23,833 bases of DNA from JBGCDD01 sp045105075 (GTDB lineage: Bacteria > Pseudomonadota > Alphaproteobacteria > Rhodobacterales > Rhodobacteraceae): positions 1 through 23,833 of the forward strand of contig JBGCDD010000088.1 of NCBI GenBank assembly GCA_045105075.1, given 5' to 3'. Below the pieces are notes generated by a model, which was not told where the DNA came from, did no database searches, and saw nothing but the letters and a program-made list of their open reading frames with translations. The number at the start of each line of letters is the position of its first letter. The stretch's first letter is position 1. The position numbers and the translations under genes were made by a program. Below, in pieces: positions 15,770 through 23,479 of this stretch.

Positions 15770-16128
15770 AATGCGCCCCAACTGTCCGCCACGTCACCGG
15801 TTGATAAACCAATGGCCAAGCTGCATCGCCGTGGGCTGAGATCTCGGCGCCAAATTTGCGACCAAAAACCGGACAGCTCGACCCAGAACCACAAAGGGAA
15901 ACCGCCCCCCTGCGGCAAAAAATCCGTGGAACTTTTGCCATAATACAAGCACACCCATAAAGACGCCCACATTTGCCAAGCAAAAACTTCAATTCGCATC
16001 CGAACACAGGTCAAAAATCGCTGTTTTTGGCTGATCTTAACCCTCTATGCGTTGTGTTGGCCCACAATATCCCGTTAAAGTCGCGCGCAGAGGCCCAAGT
16101 TAGCGGGCAGACGAAGGAGACCTAAAAA
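15770..16128. promoter_or_regulatory. 360-bp upstream region of the HU gene
   Basis: No supported gene lies here. The left part (15770-15960) may be decayed mobile DNA following the transposase relative. The right part should hold the promoter of the HU gene: TTGTGT (16052-16057) and GTTAAA (16074-16079) are spaced by 16 bp and are one weak candidate. AAGGAG at 16114-16119 is a strong ribosome-binding site 9 bases before the ATG at 16129. Confidence 0.4.
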
Positions 16129-16416
16129 ATGGCGAAACCAATGACCAAAACCCAACTTGTCGCCGCATTGGCCGACGATATGGGCACTGACAAAAAGGCC
16201 GCAGGCGCCGCTCTTGATGCGGTATGTGGCTTGATCACACGTGAAGTTGCTGCAGGCGGCTCGGTAACATTGCCCGGCGTGGGCAAAATCTATTGCCGCG
16301 AACGCCCCGAGCGGATGGTCCGCAACCCGGCCACCGGAGAGCAGTTCCAGAAAGAAGCGGACAAAGTGGTCAAAATGACCATCGCGAAAGCTCTGAAAGA
16401 CAGCGTCAACGGCTGA
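16129..16416 (+). CDS. HU-family DNA-binding protein
   Basis: A 95-residue histone-like protein of normal HU length. The N-terminal dimerisation helices are MTKTQLVAALADDMGTDKKA and the following AGAALDAVCGLITREV. The beta-arm region carries GSVTLPGVGKIYCRERPER, then the arm RMVRNPATGEQF with the Arg-Asn-Pro intercalating tip motif (RNPATGE), and it ends with a helix VKMTIAKALKDSV. It bends and compacts DNA in the nucleoid. It has its own strong ribosome-binding site and a strong terminator, so it is probably a monocistronic, well-expressed gene. A Cys in the beta sheet (KIYCRE) is unusual for HU. It could be an HU paralogue rather than the main HU. Confidence 0.92.
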   Translation: MAKPMTKTQLVAALADDMGTDKKAAGAALDAVCGLITREVAAGGSVTLPGVGKIYCRERPERMVRNPATGEQFQKEADKVVKMTIAKALKDSVNG

Positions 16417-16440
16417 TCTTGCGCAGGCACCGTTTTTAAG

Positions 16441-16474
16441 AAAGGGTCGCCCCATCGGGTGGCCCTTTTTTTTT
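16441..16474 (+). terminator. Intrinsic terminator of the HU gene
   Basis: AAAGGGTCGCCC (16441-16452) pairs with GGGTGGCCCTTT (16457-16468) across a CATC loop, giving a 12-bp stem with two G-T pairs, followed by an uninterrupted T run to 16474 (nine Ts from 16466). It lies 24 bp after the HU stop. Confidence 0.93.
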
Positions 16475-16520
16475 GCTGTACGCGCCCCGGCAACAACACT
16501 CTCAATGGCGCGGAATTCCA

Positions 16521-17396
16521 ATGGACATAAAAGCGATCCTGATGGGCCTGGCCTTTGCGCTGATGTGGTCCTCTGCCTTTACGTCCGCGCGCATCATCGT
16601 CGCCGATGCATCGCCCCTGTTTTCGCTGGCTTTGCGCTTCCTGATCTCGGGTCTGCTTGGCGTTGCGATTGCACGCGCCATGGGACAAAGCTGGCGGCTC
16701 ACACCGGCGCAATGGTACGCCACAGCCCTGTTTGGCCTGTGCCAAAACGCGCTCTACCTGGGTCTGAACTTCGTCGCGATGCAGCGCATCGAGGCCGGAC
16801 TGGCCTCCATCATCGCCTCGACCATGCCGCTTTTGGTGGCATTGGCCAGCTGGCTGGCTATGGGCGACCGGCTACGCCCGCTCGGCATCGCCGGATTGAT
16901 CGCCGGATTGCTGGGCGTGACCCTGATCATGGGCGCGCGCATCAGCGCCGGCGTCGATCTGATCAGCCTGGCACTGTGCGGGCTCGGCGTACTGGCCCTG
17001 ACATTTGCCACCTTGGCCGTGCGCGGCGCCACCTCGGGCGGCAACTTCATGATGATCGTCGGTCTGCAAATGCTGGTCGGATCCGCCCTGTTGTTTTTGG
17101 CAACCCCCGTGTTTGAAACCCCATTTGTGAACCCCAACCCAACTTGGTGGCTGGCCTTCGGATACACCACACTTGTGCCCGGACTGGCCGCAACTCTGGT
17201 CTGGTTTGTGCTCCTGGACCGCATCGGCGCCATCCGGGCCGCAACGTTCCACTTTCTCAATCCAGTCTTCGGCGTCGCCATCGCCGCCCTCCTGCTGGGC
17301 GAAAAGATCGGCTTTCAGGACGTGATTGGCGTCGTGATCATAACCCTGGGCATCCTCGCCGTGCAGATATCACGCCAGCACAAAACCATCCCCTGA
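16521..17396 (+). CDS. EamA/DMT-superfamily transporter
   Basis: A 291-residue inner-membrane protein with about ten hydrophobic segments in two repeated EamA halves (about residues 5-135 and 150-285). Features include the early ALMWSSAFTSARI segment, EAGLASIIASTMPLLVALASWL at the end of the first half, and the FHFLNPVFGVAIAALLLGEKIG signature in the second. Members export amino acids, nucleosides or drugs by proton exchange; the substrate cannot be told. The ATG at 16521 begins MDIKAILMGLAFALMW; an upstream TTG would add an untypical extension. It is separated from the HU gene by the strong terminator, so it needs its own promoter, and a hairpin follows its stop by about 44 bp. Confidence 0.9.
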   Translation: MDIKAILMGLAFALMWSSAFTSARIIVADASPLFSLALRFLISGLLGVAIARAMGQSWRLTPAQWYATALFGLCQNALYLGLNFVAMQRIEAGLASIIASTMPLLVALASWLAMGDRLRPLGIAGLIAGLLGVTLIMGARISAGVDLISLALCGLGVLALTFATLAVRGATSGGNFMMIVGLQMLVGSALLFLATPVFETPFVNPNPTWWLAFGYTTLVPGLAATLVWFVLLDRIGAIRAATFHFLNPVFGVAIAALLLGEKIGFQDVIGVVIITLGILAVQISRQHKTIP

Positions 17397-17439
17397 AAAC
17401 CGCCACCCCTGCTTCATCTTTCAAAATAAACTCTGGGGT

Positions 17440-17456
17440 TTGGGGCAAAGCCCCAA
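17440..17456. terminator. Hairpin between convergent DMT and VOC genes
   Basis: TTGGGGC and GCCCCAA form a perfect 7-bp stem with an AAA loop. It lies between the stop of the plus-strand transporter (17396) and the minus-strand VOC stop (17465), where a shared terminator is expected. There is no T run on the plus strand, though AAAC reads GTTT on the other. Confidence 0.5.
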
Positions 17457-17464
17457 GACGGCGC

Positions 17465-17839
17465 TCACACCGCGCTGTCGCTTGGCTGCCAAAGCTGAAC
17501 AGGGTTGCCCTCGGGGTCCGCCAACCGCGCAAACCGCCCGTTGGGATAGACCTGCGGATCAACCTCCACATCAATCCCCTGACCGGTCAATTCTGCAACA
17601 GCCGCCGCCAGATCTGCCACCCTGAAATTGATCATCCAGCCCTGTTCCGGTCGCCCAAAATAGCTCGTTTCGGCCTCAAAAGGCGCAAACACAGTCGCAC
17701 CCTCCTGTTGCTGCCAGACCGGCTCCTCATAGCTGGTGGGAACCTTGCTGATGCCAAACTGCGTCTCGTACCAGACCGCCAGCGCGCCCGGATCCTTGGC
17801 CCGAAAGAAAAAGCCGCCGATGCCCAAAACTTTGATCAT
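17465..17839 (-). CDS. VOC family (glyoxalase-like) protein
   Basis: A 124-residue single-domain vicinal-oxygen-chelate protein. It opens VLGIGGFFFRAKDPGALAVWYE, continues through the middle WMINFRVADLAAAVAEL segment and closes RLADPEGNPVQLWQP, all typical of the Glyoxalase_2 family. The final DPEGNPVQLW carries the usual metal-side position, here with Gln rather than Glu, so metal binding is uncertain. A strong GGAGG lies 5 bases before the ATG. It follows the gpx gene by 68 bp on the same strand and may be co-transcribed with it. It has no obvious relation to the VOC protein at 8791-9219, and its function is unknown. Confidence 0.85.
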   Translation of the reverse strand: MIKVLGIGGFFFRAKDPGALAVWYETQFGISKVPTSYEEPVWQQQEGATVFAPFEAETSYFGRPEQGWMINFRVADLAAAVAELTGQGIDVEVDPQVYPNGRFARLADPEGNPVQLWQPSDSAV

Positions 17840-17907
17840 TGCTGCCTCCGATGCGATGCGCGACCAAATTAGGACACGGCCAACGCGTCAGGCAAGCGCA
17901 GAGATCA

Positions 17908-18456
17908 TCACCCGCGCTCTTCGGCCAACAACGTCTCGACCAACCGGATCACCGGACCCGCTTCCGGGCGCATGTTCGACCCCCAGGTGGCGCGCACGGT
18001 GCCATCCGCACCAATCAGCACTTTGTTAAAATTCCAACGCGGCACAAATCCGGTTTGCGATCTCACCGCCTTGTAAAATTCATGCGCCGAGCGCCCGCGC
18101 ACCGACGTGATATCGGTCATCGGCAGATCCAGACCATAACTCAGCTCGCAGAAGTCCTTAACCTCTTCGGCGCTGCCCAGCTCTTGATTGAAATCCCCCG
18201 ACGGCACCGCCAGCACCACCAGACCCTGCTCGCGGTACCGGTCATAACGCGCCTGCAGCCCACGGTATTGATCGGTAAATGCACATCGCGACGCCGTATT
18301 GACGACCATCACAACTTGCCCACGCCAATCCTCAATCCGCAAAACACCGCCATCAATCGACGCGAACGTGCCGCCCACCGCGCCCTTTGGGCCCGCTTGC
18401 GCCACCGGCGCCATCACCGCCAGCATTCCCAACACCGCCAAACCGATCCGCACCAT
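17908..18456 (-). CDS. Glutathione peroxidase-like thiol peroxidase, exported
   Basis: A 182-residue GPx-family protein reducing hydroperoxides. The start at 18454-18456 is chosen because AGGGAG lies about 8 bases upstream and it opens directly into a signal peptide (MVRIGLAVLGMLAVMAPVAQA, probable cleavage after AQA), implying periplasmic location. The peroxidatic Cys58 is in NTASRCAFTDQY, and the Trp and Asn of the active-site tetrad appear in PRWNFNKVLI. The position usually held by Gln in FPCNQF is Asp here (VPSGDF), seen in related alphaproteobacterial sequences as I recall. A second Cys (KDFCELSYG) could act as the resolving thiol. Divergent to msrB–msrA, so the region has an oxidative-damage theme. 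Confidence 0.85.
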   Translation of the reverse strand: MVRIGLAVLGMLAVMAPVAQAGPKGAVGGTFASIDGGVLRIEDWRGQVVMVVNTASRCAFTDQYRGLQARYDRYREQGLVVLAVPSGDFNQELGSAEEVKDFCELSYGLDLPMTDITSVRGRSAHEFYKAVRSQTGFVPRWNFNKVLIGADGTVRATWGSNMRPEAGPVIRLVETLLAEERG

Positions 18457-18598
18457 CAAAAAACTCCCTGCATTATCATGCATACGCCGCCCAACCCCGC
18501 TCAGATCACACGCTCCGGTGCAAAGCCTGAAATAAACCTTTGATTTCCCGGTTCCGGCCCCATTTATTAACCCAAAGCAAACTCACGGAGGCTATCCT

Positions 18599-19042
18599 AT
18601 GAACGCTTACGCAAAAACACCCGAGGCCGTGGCCGCCCTCAGCCGCGAGGAATTCCGCGTCACCCAGCAAAGCGGCACCGAACGCCCCGGCACCGGCAAG
18701 CTTTTGGGCAACAAGGAACCCGGCATTTACGTTGATATCGTCTCGGGCGAACCGCTGTTTGCCTCAAGCGACAAATACGAAAGCGGCTGCGGCTGGCCCA
18801 GCTTCACCAAAGCCATCGCCAACGTCACCGAACACCGCGATGCGACGCTTGGCATGATCCGCACCGAAGTGCGCTCGCAACACGGCGACAGCCACCTGGG
18901 CCACGTGTTCCCCGACGGCCCTTCCGACCGGGGCGGTTTGCGCTATTGCATCAACTCGGCCTCGCTGCGCTTTGTGCACCGCGATGACATGGCCGCCCAA
19001 GGCTACGGCGACTACATCGACCAAGCCGAGGACGTGGCATGA
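18599..19042 (+). CDS. msrB: Peptide-methionine (R)-S-oxide reductase
   Basis: A 147-residue MsrB, which reduces the R form of methionine sulfoxide in proteins. Signatures: SGCGWPSF with resolving Cys64, HGDSHLGHVFPDGP at about 95-108, and RYCINSASLRF with catalytic Cys117. The two CxxC pairs that hold zinc in many MsrBs are absent (the segment reads GIYVDIVSGEPLFASS), so this is the zinc-free form. GGAGG at 18587-18591 precedes the ATG at the right distance. The upstream 140 bp, shared with the divergent gpx gene, contains a weak possible -10 TATTAA at 18565-18570. Its stop overlaps the msrA start by 4 bases. Confidence 0.95.
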   Translation: MNAYAKTPEAVAALSREEFRVTQQSGTERPGTGKLLGNKEPGIYVDIVSGEPLFASSDKYESGCGWPSFTKAIANVTEHRDATLGMIRTEVRSQHGDSHLGHVFPDGPSDRGGLRYCINSASLRFVHRDDMAAQGYGDYIDQAEDVA

Positions 19043-19542
19043 GCGCGCGCGCCGTCCTGGCAGGCGGCTGTTTCTGGGGCATGGAGGATCTGATCCGCAA
19101 ACGCCCCGGCATTCTGGACACCACCGTGGGCTACACCGGTGGCGACGTGCCCAACGCCACCTATCGCAACCACGGCACCCACGCCGAAGGCATCGAGATC
19201 CTGTTTGACCCCTCCGTCATCAACTACCGCGAGATCCTCGAGTTCTTCTTTCAGATCCACGACCCAACCACGCCAAACCGGCAGGGCAACGACCGTGGTC
19301 TCAGCTATCGCTCGGCGATCTACTATGTGGACGAGGCGCAAAAAGCCATCGCCGAGGACACCATCGCCGATGTCGACGCCTCTGGCCTATGGCCCGGAAA
19401 AGTTGTGACCGAACTGGACCCCGTCGGCGACTTCTGGAAGGCCGAGCCCGAGCATCAGGATTACCTCGAACGCATCCCGCACGGCTACACCTGTCACTTC
19501 ATCCGCCCGGGCTGGACCTTGCCCAAACGCGCGGCGGAATAA
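19039..19542 (+). CDS. msrA: Peptide-methionine (S)-S-oxide reductase
   Basis: A 167-residue MsrA reducing methionine-S-sulfoxide. The catalytic GGCFWGMED motif lies at residues 9-17 (Cys11), with VGYTGGDVPNATYRNHGTHAEGIE soon after and the QDYLERIPHGYTCHF region near the C-terminus. Only one further Cys (Cys152, in YTCHF) is present, so recycling probably uses a single resolving Cys or an external thiol. The ATG overlaps the msrB stop (ATGA), so both stereoisomers are repaired by co-translated enzymes. No signal peptide, hence cytoplasmic. The stop at 19540-19542 is followed within 4 bp by a long hairpin. Confidence 0.95.
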   Translation: MSARAVLAGGCFWGMEDLIRKRPGILDTTVGYTGGDVPNATYRNHGTHAEGIEILFDPSVINYREILEFFFQIHDPTTPNRQGNDRGLSYRSAIYYVDEAQKAIAEDTIADVDASGLWPGKVVTELDPVGDFWKAEPEHQDYLERIPHGYTCHFIRPGWTLPKRAAE

Positions 19543-19545
19543 GAC

Positions 19546-19582
19546 GATCTGCCCTGGTCCCTCCCTCGGGCCGGGGCAGATC
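19546..19582. terminator. Long two-part hairpin between msrA and the esterase
   Basis: GATCTGCCC (19546-19554) pairs perfectly with GGGCAGATC (19574-19582). Inside, after a T/G pair, GGTCC (19556-19560) pairs with GGGCC (19568-19572), leaving a 7-base CTCCCTC loop. The right arm runs into the stop codon of the convergent esterase gene. There is no T tract on either side, so it could be a terminator or an RNA-stabilising 3' structure for both transcripts. Confidence 0.72.
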
Positions 19583-20573
19583 AAACCGCCCCCACATGGG
19601 CCGCAATGCGCGCCACAACCCGCTGCAAGGCCTCGCTCGATGACGCTTTCAGGCTGTCATAGGCTAAAAAGTCATGCGGCATGTCGGCCCAGACATCCAG
19701 GCTCACATCCGCACCCCTGCCTTGCTGAATGCGGGCGAAATCAGCCACCATATCGCGCAAAATCTCGCGCCCCCCGGCCTGCAGGTAAATCGGCGCCAGC
19801 CCAGTGAAATCATGATCACAGGGCGACAACGCCGCGCGCCCGAATTCCCCCTTGGGGTCAAGCCATTGACCAAATTGCAGCGCCATCCAGCCCTGCACCA
19901 TGTCAAAGCGGTCATTCTCATGCAGACTGGCCCCGCGATCGCCAATATCAGTCCACGGACTAAGACCCACACACAGCGCCGGTTGCGCCTCACCGCGCAG
20001 ATTTTGCAACAACATCAACGCCATATGCCCGCCCGCGCTGTCACCGATCACCACCACCTGCTCGGGCGGCGTGGCCTGCGTCACCAACCGCCAGGCCGCA
20101 AGCGCGTCATCAGCTTGCGCCGGGTGCGCATGTTCCGGGCTCAGCCTATAGTCCGGCGCATAAAGCCGCGCGCCAATCCGGTGACACAGCATTTGCGCAA
20201 ACCGACGGTTCAGTGCCGCGTGAAACGTATAGCCACCACCATGAAAATAAAGCACCACCGCCGGGCTGCGCCGCACCTTGGGCTGATACCAGTGCCCGCC
20301 CTCGACCGCCGTTTCGCGCACATCGTAAACATCGTCAGTTTCGGTCTGAACACTGTCAAACAGCGCGCGCCCACGGGCCATATCCGCGCATCCCATCGCT
20401 GCGGTGAACTGATGGCGCCAAAACCGAATGCCAGTCTCGAACCGCGCGTCCCAATCCGGCGCCATGCGCCGCCCCATCGCGTGGCGCAGCTGCGTGCGCA
20501 GATCAATCCCGATCAGCGTCATCAACGACCGCACGCGCATCCCCATTGGCCCTGCAAAAACAAGTTTGGCCAT
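19581..20573 (-). CDS. Alpha/beta hydrolase, hormone-sensitive-lipase family esterase
   Basis: A 330-residue esterase/lipase of the HSL (GDSAG) family. The HGGG oxyanion motif is at residues 111-114, the nucleophile Ser179 is in GDSAGG, and the catalytic His lies in DMPHDFLAY. In the acid motif G-x-x-D-x-L-x-D the first Asp is replaced by Glu (AGGREILRD). I chose the ATG at 20571-20573 because AAGGGG lies 7 bases before it; an in-frame ATG at 20594 has a poorer site. It is divergent from the AraC regulator and could be its target. Substrates are likely short-chain esters, but this is not determined. Confidence 0.88.
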   Translation of the reverse strand: MAKLVFAGPMGMRVRSLMTLIGIDLRTQLRHAMGRRMAPDWDARFETGIRFWRHQFTAAMGCADMARGRALFDSVQTETDDVYDVRETAVEGGHWYQPKVRRSPAVVLYFHGGGYTFHAALNRRFAQMLCHRIGARLYAPDYRLSPEHAHPAQADDALAAWRLVTQATPPEQVVVIGDSAGGHMALMLLQNLRGEAQPALCVGLSPWTDIGDRGASLHENDRFDMVQGWMALQFGQWLDPKGEFGRAALSPCDHDFTGLAPIYLQAGGREILRDMVADFARIQQGRGADVSLDVWADMPHDFLAYDSLKASSSEALQRVVARIAAHVGAV

Positions 20574-20610
20574 CTCAAAGCCCCTTTTCAACATTCCTGT
20601 GGCCCTGTCT

Positions 20611-20638
20611 TTGCCTGCCCGCGCCCGCGCGTTATAGA
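20611..20638 (+). promoter_or_regulatory. Possible promoter of the AraC-type gene
   Basis: TTGCCT (20611-20616) and TATAGA (20633-20638) are separated by 16 bp, each matching four of six consensus bases, about 31 bp before the ATG at 20670. It sits in the short gap between the divergent esterase and regulator genes. Confidence 0.4.
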
Positions 20639-20669
20639 ACGATCACGACACCCCCGAAGGGATCTGGCC

Positions 20670-21485
20670 ATGCGCCCTGTTTCAACCCTGCTGCGACCCG
20701 GCGCTGCTTTGGGCGGCTGCCTTCTGGCCGGTATTTTCCGCGACACCCGCGGCGCAAACCTGTCCGAGGCCGACCGGGTCAACCATTTCCCCGCCTCGCC
20801 GATGGTGTCGGTGACCCTGACCCTCGCGGGCACGTTGCGCGCCCTGCCCACCCCCACCGACTGGCACGCCGTAAAAGCCGCCCCGCAACTGGCCCGCCTG
20901 TCGGTCATGGGCCCACAAAACACCCCGATTTCCAGCTGGAGCGACGGGGACATGGCCGCCCTCACCGTCGGAATGTACTTTGACGCCTGGGTCCAGCTTG
21001 GCGGTGACGCGGCGTACGACCACGTGCCAGACCCCATCGCACAGGCCTTCGCCGCGTTCGAGGCCGCGCCCGACAGCGACGCCGGCTGGCGCGCCTTTTG
21101 CGCCCAGATCGCAACTGTCTGGGCCCCTCACCGGCGCAGCCCGGCCGCAAGCGTGCAGGACTGGGCGCGCAAAATGGCCGCAGGCGCCGCCTTGTCCGGC
21201 ACCGGACGCAGCCTGCGCGCTTTTGAACGCCGCCTGAAACGCCTCAGCGGACAGTCAAAACGCACCCTCGATTTCTATGGTGCCTTCGAAAACCTGCACC
21301 GTGTTTCGCGCGAAAACGCCCAAACCCCACTGGCCGCCATCGCCCACGAGGCCGGCTTTGCCGATCAATCCCACATGGGCCGCATGGTGCGCCGCGCCAC
21401 CGGATTTTCGCCCGCTCAGCTCAACCGCGCCATCGACACCCAGGAACCGTTCTGGTGTTACCGCCTTCTGGGCGAGCGGTTCTAG
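20670..21485 (+). CDS. AraC-family transcriptional regulator
   Basis: A 271-residue protein with a C-terminal AraC DNA-binding domain, about residues 170-255. The first helix-turn-helix is SLRAFERRLKRLSGQSKRTL and the second AAIAHEAGFADQSHMGRMVR, followed by the typical TGFSPAQLNR. The N-terminal 165 residues form a sensor domain whose ligand is not identifiable. The frame extends far upstream without a stop, but that part lies antisense to the esterase and is not coding; the ATG at 20670 has GAAGG about 9 bases before it and gives normal AraC length. It ends 4 bases inside the convergent hydantoinase gene. The divergent esterase is a candidate target. Confidence 0.87.
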   Translation: MRPVSTLLRPGAALGGCLLAGIFRDTRGANLSEADRVNHFPASPMVSVTLTLAGTLRALPTPTDWHAVKAAPQLARLSVMGPQNTPISSWSDGDMAALTVGMYFDAWVQLGGDAAYDHVPDPIAQAFAAFEAAPDSDAGWRAFCAQIATVWAPHRRSPAASVQDWARKMAAGAALSGTGRSLRAFERRLKRLSGQSKRTLDFYGAFENLHRVSRENAQTPLAAIAHEAGFADQSHMGRMVRRATGFSPAQLNRAIDTQEPFWCYRLLGERF

Positions 21486-23476
21486 AGCGCCACACGCGGA
21501 CGCCCGCTGGCCTCAACCTGCAACGTGGCCTCAACAAAAACCTCGCGCGCCTCCAGCCGGGCCGTCCGGATATCGCGCGAAACGCTCAGCTGCACGCCCT
21601 CGGCCCCCGCCGCCTGCGCATCAGCTTCGGCCAACACGCGCAAAGCCTGCTCCAGCCGGTCCATGGCCAGTTCGGGCGCGTTGAAATCCTCGGGTCCGCT
21701 GTCCAGATGCACCCGAAACCGCCCCTCCGACGGCGCCGTCACCGTGCCGCTGCGCCGCATCGTCACCCGACCCACAACCGCGCCAATCGCATTGGCCACA
21801 CCCGCATGTTCGGGCAGGATCATCCCACAGCCCAACCGCGCGCCCACCGCCGGATAATAGCTGGGCGCCGACGCCCCAAGCCCGATCACATCCACGTTCA
21901 GCGCCATATCCAGCGCCACCAACCCGCGATGCCCCGCCAAGGCCCGCTGCGCCAGAACATGGCGCGCCAAAGTCGCCCCGGGCACATCAAACCCGTCTTC
22001 ATCAAACGCCGCTTCCAACAATGTCAGCACGGTCTGTTCCGTCAACTGATCAAGAATACGCTGCGCCAGCACCTGCGCATTTTCCGCCAGCATATTGCCC
22101 GACCCAGTGCGCCGACGCGCCATCACCGTCAGCGCCATTTCGGCCACATCTGCATCCCAGGCGTCCAGCCGGCCCAGCACGTGGCTGGCATCCGACGGCG
22201 TCACCCCGCCCAGCTGCACCAACCCGCGATCCACCAACCGCCCCAGTGCGCCATGCTCCATCCGGGTGCGCAACACATCGCCCAGCGCATGGGTGTCCGC
22301 CCCGATCCGCGCAAGCAACGCAGCCTCTCGCGCGCCCAAACCCGACGCCGCCAACCCAGGCACCGCGCGCACAAACCGCCCGTCCATCTCGCCCACAACA
22401 GAGGCACGCAATTGCGCCTCAAGCGCGCGCGCCACCACATCACCGCCCTCAACCGCCATCAGCGACACCGGCACAACCCGGCGCGGCCCCAACACCACGC
22501 CGCCGCTTAACCCTTCGCTTTGCACATGCACCTGACTGTCCCCGCCCAACCCAGAGGTGCGCATCGCCACCGCCTCAACCATGGTGCGAAAGCCGCCAAC
22601 CCGCGCGCCCGCCGGATCAATCGCCGGCCGCCCGCCCTGCAACAGCGCCACATCGGTGGTCGTACCGCCAATATCCGACACCAGCGCCGCATCACGCCCG
22701 GTCAGCCAACGCGCCCCCACAATCGACGCCGCAGGACCACTCAGGATCGTCTCAATCGGGCGCGCGCGGGCCTGCTCTGCCGACATCAACGCGCCATCAC
22801 CGCGCACCACCATCATCGGCGCGCCCACTCCCAATTCGCGCAACACATCCTGCGCCCGCCCGATCAGCGCATCAATCATCCCGATCAACCGCGCATTCAG
22901 CACCGCCGTGACCGCCCGCTTGGGCCCGTTCAACTTGGCCGACAACTGGTGCGAACACGTCACCGGAGCGCCAGTGCGCGCGCCAATCACCGCCGCCGCC
23001 GCCAACTCGTGGGCCGGATTGCGGGTGCCAAACTGCGCCGCCACCGCCCAACCCGACACGTCGCAATGCGCCTCCACAAACGCCTCGAGCGCCGCCACAT
23101 CCAGCGCCGCCGCCTCATGGCCCGCATGGGAATGCCCGCCCGCCAACACCAAAGCCGGATCGCCCTTCAACGCCTCACTCAGCCCATGACGCTCCAGATC
23201 CCCGGCGCGAAACCCGATATAAATCAAACCAACGCGCCCGCCCTGCCCCTCGACCAAAGCATTCGTGGCCAAGGTCGTGGACAAGGCCGCAAGCGAGATC
23301 TCCTGCGCAAGCACCCCGGACGACGCCAAAACCGATCCCACAGCCTCGCCAATGCCCAGCGCCAGATCATGGCGCGTTGTCAAAGCCTTGGCGCTGGCAA
23401 TCACCTCATCTTCGTCGCGCAAAAGCACCGCGTCCGTATAGGTCCCGCCCGTATCAACGCCCAAACCAATGGCCAT
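21482..23476 (-). CDS. Hydantoinase/oxoprolinase family protein (HyuA-type)
   Basis: A 664-residue protein of the HyuA/5-oxoprolinase N-terminal family. Two phosphate-binding motifs of the actin/hexokinase fold are visible: DTGGTYTDAV at residues 8-17 and DIGGTTTDVALL at 268-279. Between them lies the usual TNALVEGQGG..GLIYIGF segment. Such proteins use ATP to open cyclic amides (N-methylhydantoin, 5-oxoproline) or, in related acetone carboxylases, to activate ketones, normally with a HyuB-type partner. No partner is encoded next to it: the AraC gene converges with it downstream and queG lies 3 bp upstream on the same strand. It is slightly shorter than typical HyuA. The substrate is unknown. 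Confidence 0.87.
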   Translation of the reverse strand: MAIGLGVDTGGTYTDAVLLRDEDEVIASAKALTTRHDLALGIGEAVGSVLASSGVLAQEISLAALSTTLATNALVEGQGGRVGLIYIGFRAGDLERHGLSEALKGDPALVLAGGHSHAGHEAAALDVAALEAFVEAHCDVSGWAVAAQFGTRNPAHELAAAAVIGARTGAPVTCSHQLSAKLNGPKRAVTAVLNARLIGMIDALIGRAQDVLRELGVGAPMMVVRGDGALMSAEQARARPIETILSGPAASIVGARWLTGRDAALVSDIGGTTTDVALLQGGRPAIDPAGARVGGFRTMVEAVAMRTSGLGGDSQVHVQSEGLSGGVVLGPRRVVPVSLMAVEGGDVVARALEAQLRASVVGEMDGRFVRAVPGLAASGLGAREAALLARIGADTHALGDVLRTRMEHGALGRLVDRGLVQLGGVTPSDASHVLGRLDAWDADVAEMALTVMARRRTGSGNMLAENAQVLAQRILDQLTEQTVLTLLEAAFDEDGFDVPGATLARHVLAQRALAGHRGLVALDMALNVDVIGLGASAPSYYPAVGARLGCGMILPEHAGVANAIGAVVGRVTMRRSGTVTAPSEGRFRVHLDSGPEDFNAPELAMDRLEQALRVLAEADAQAAGAEGVQLSVSRDIRTARLEAREVFVEATLQVEASGRPRVAL

Positions 23477-23479
23477 ACC

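Noticed and set aside
7912..15943. An 11-base match (TTATGGCAAAA at 7912-7922 and its complement at 15933-15943) in two intergenic regions
   Set aside because: In a window this size, on the order of a hundred chance 11-base matches are expected, so it is not evidence for a shared operator.
19674..20669. Continuous upstream extension of the AraC frame by over 300 codons
   Set aside because: The extension is antisense to the esterase, has no family similarity, and the ATG at 20670 with its ribosome-binding site gives normal AraC length.
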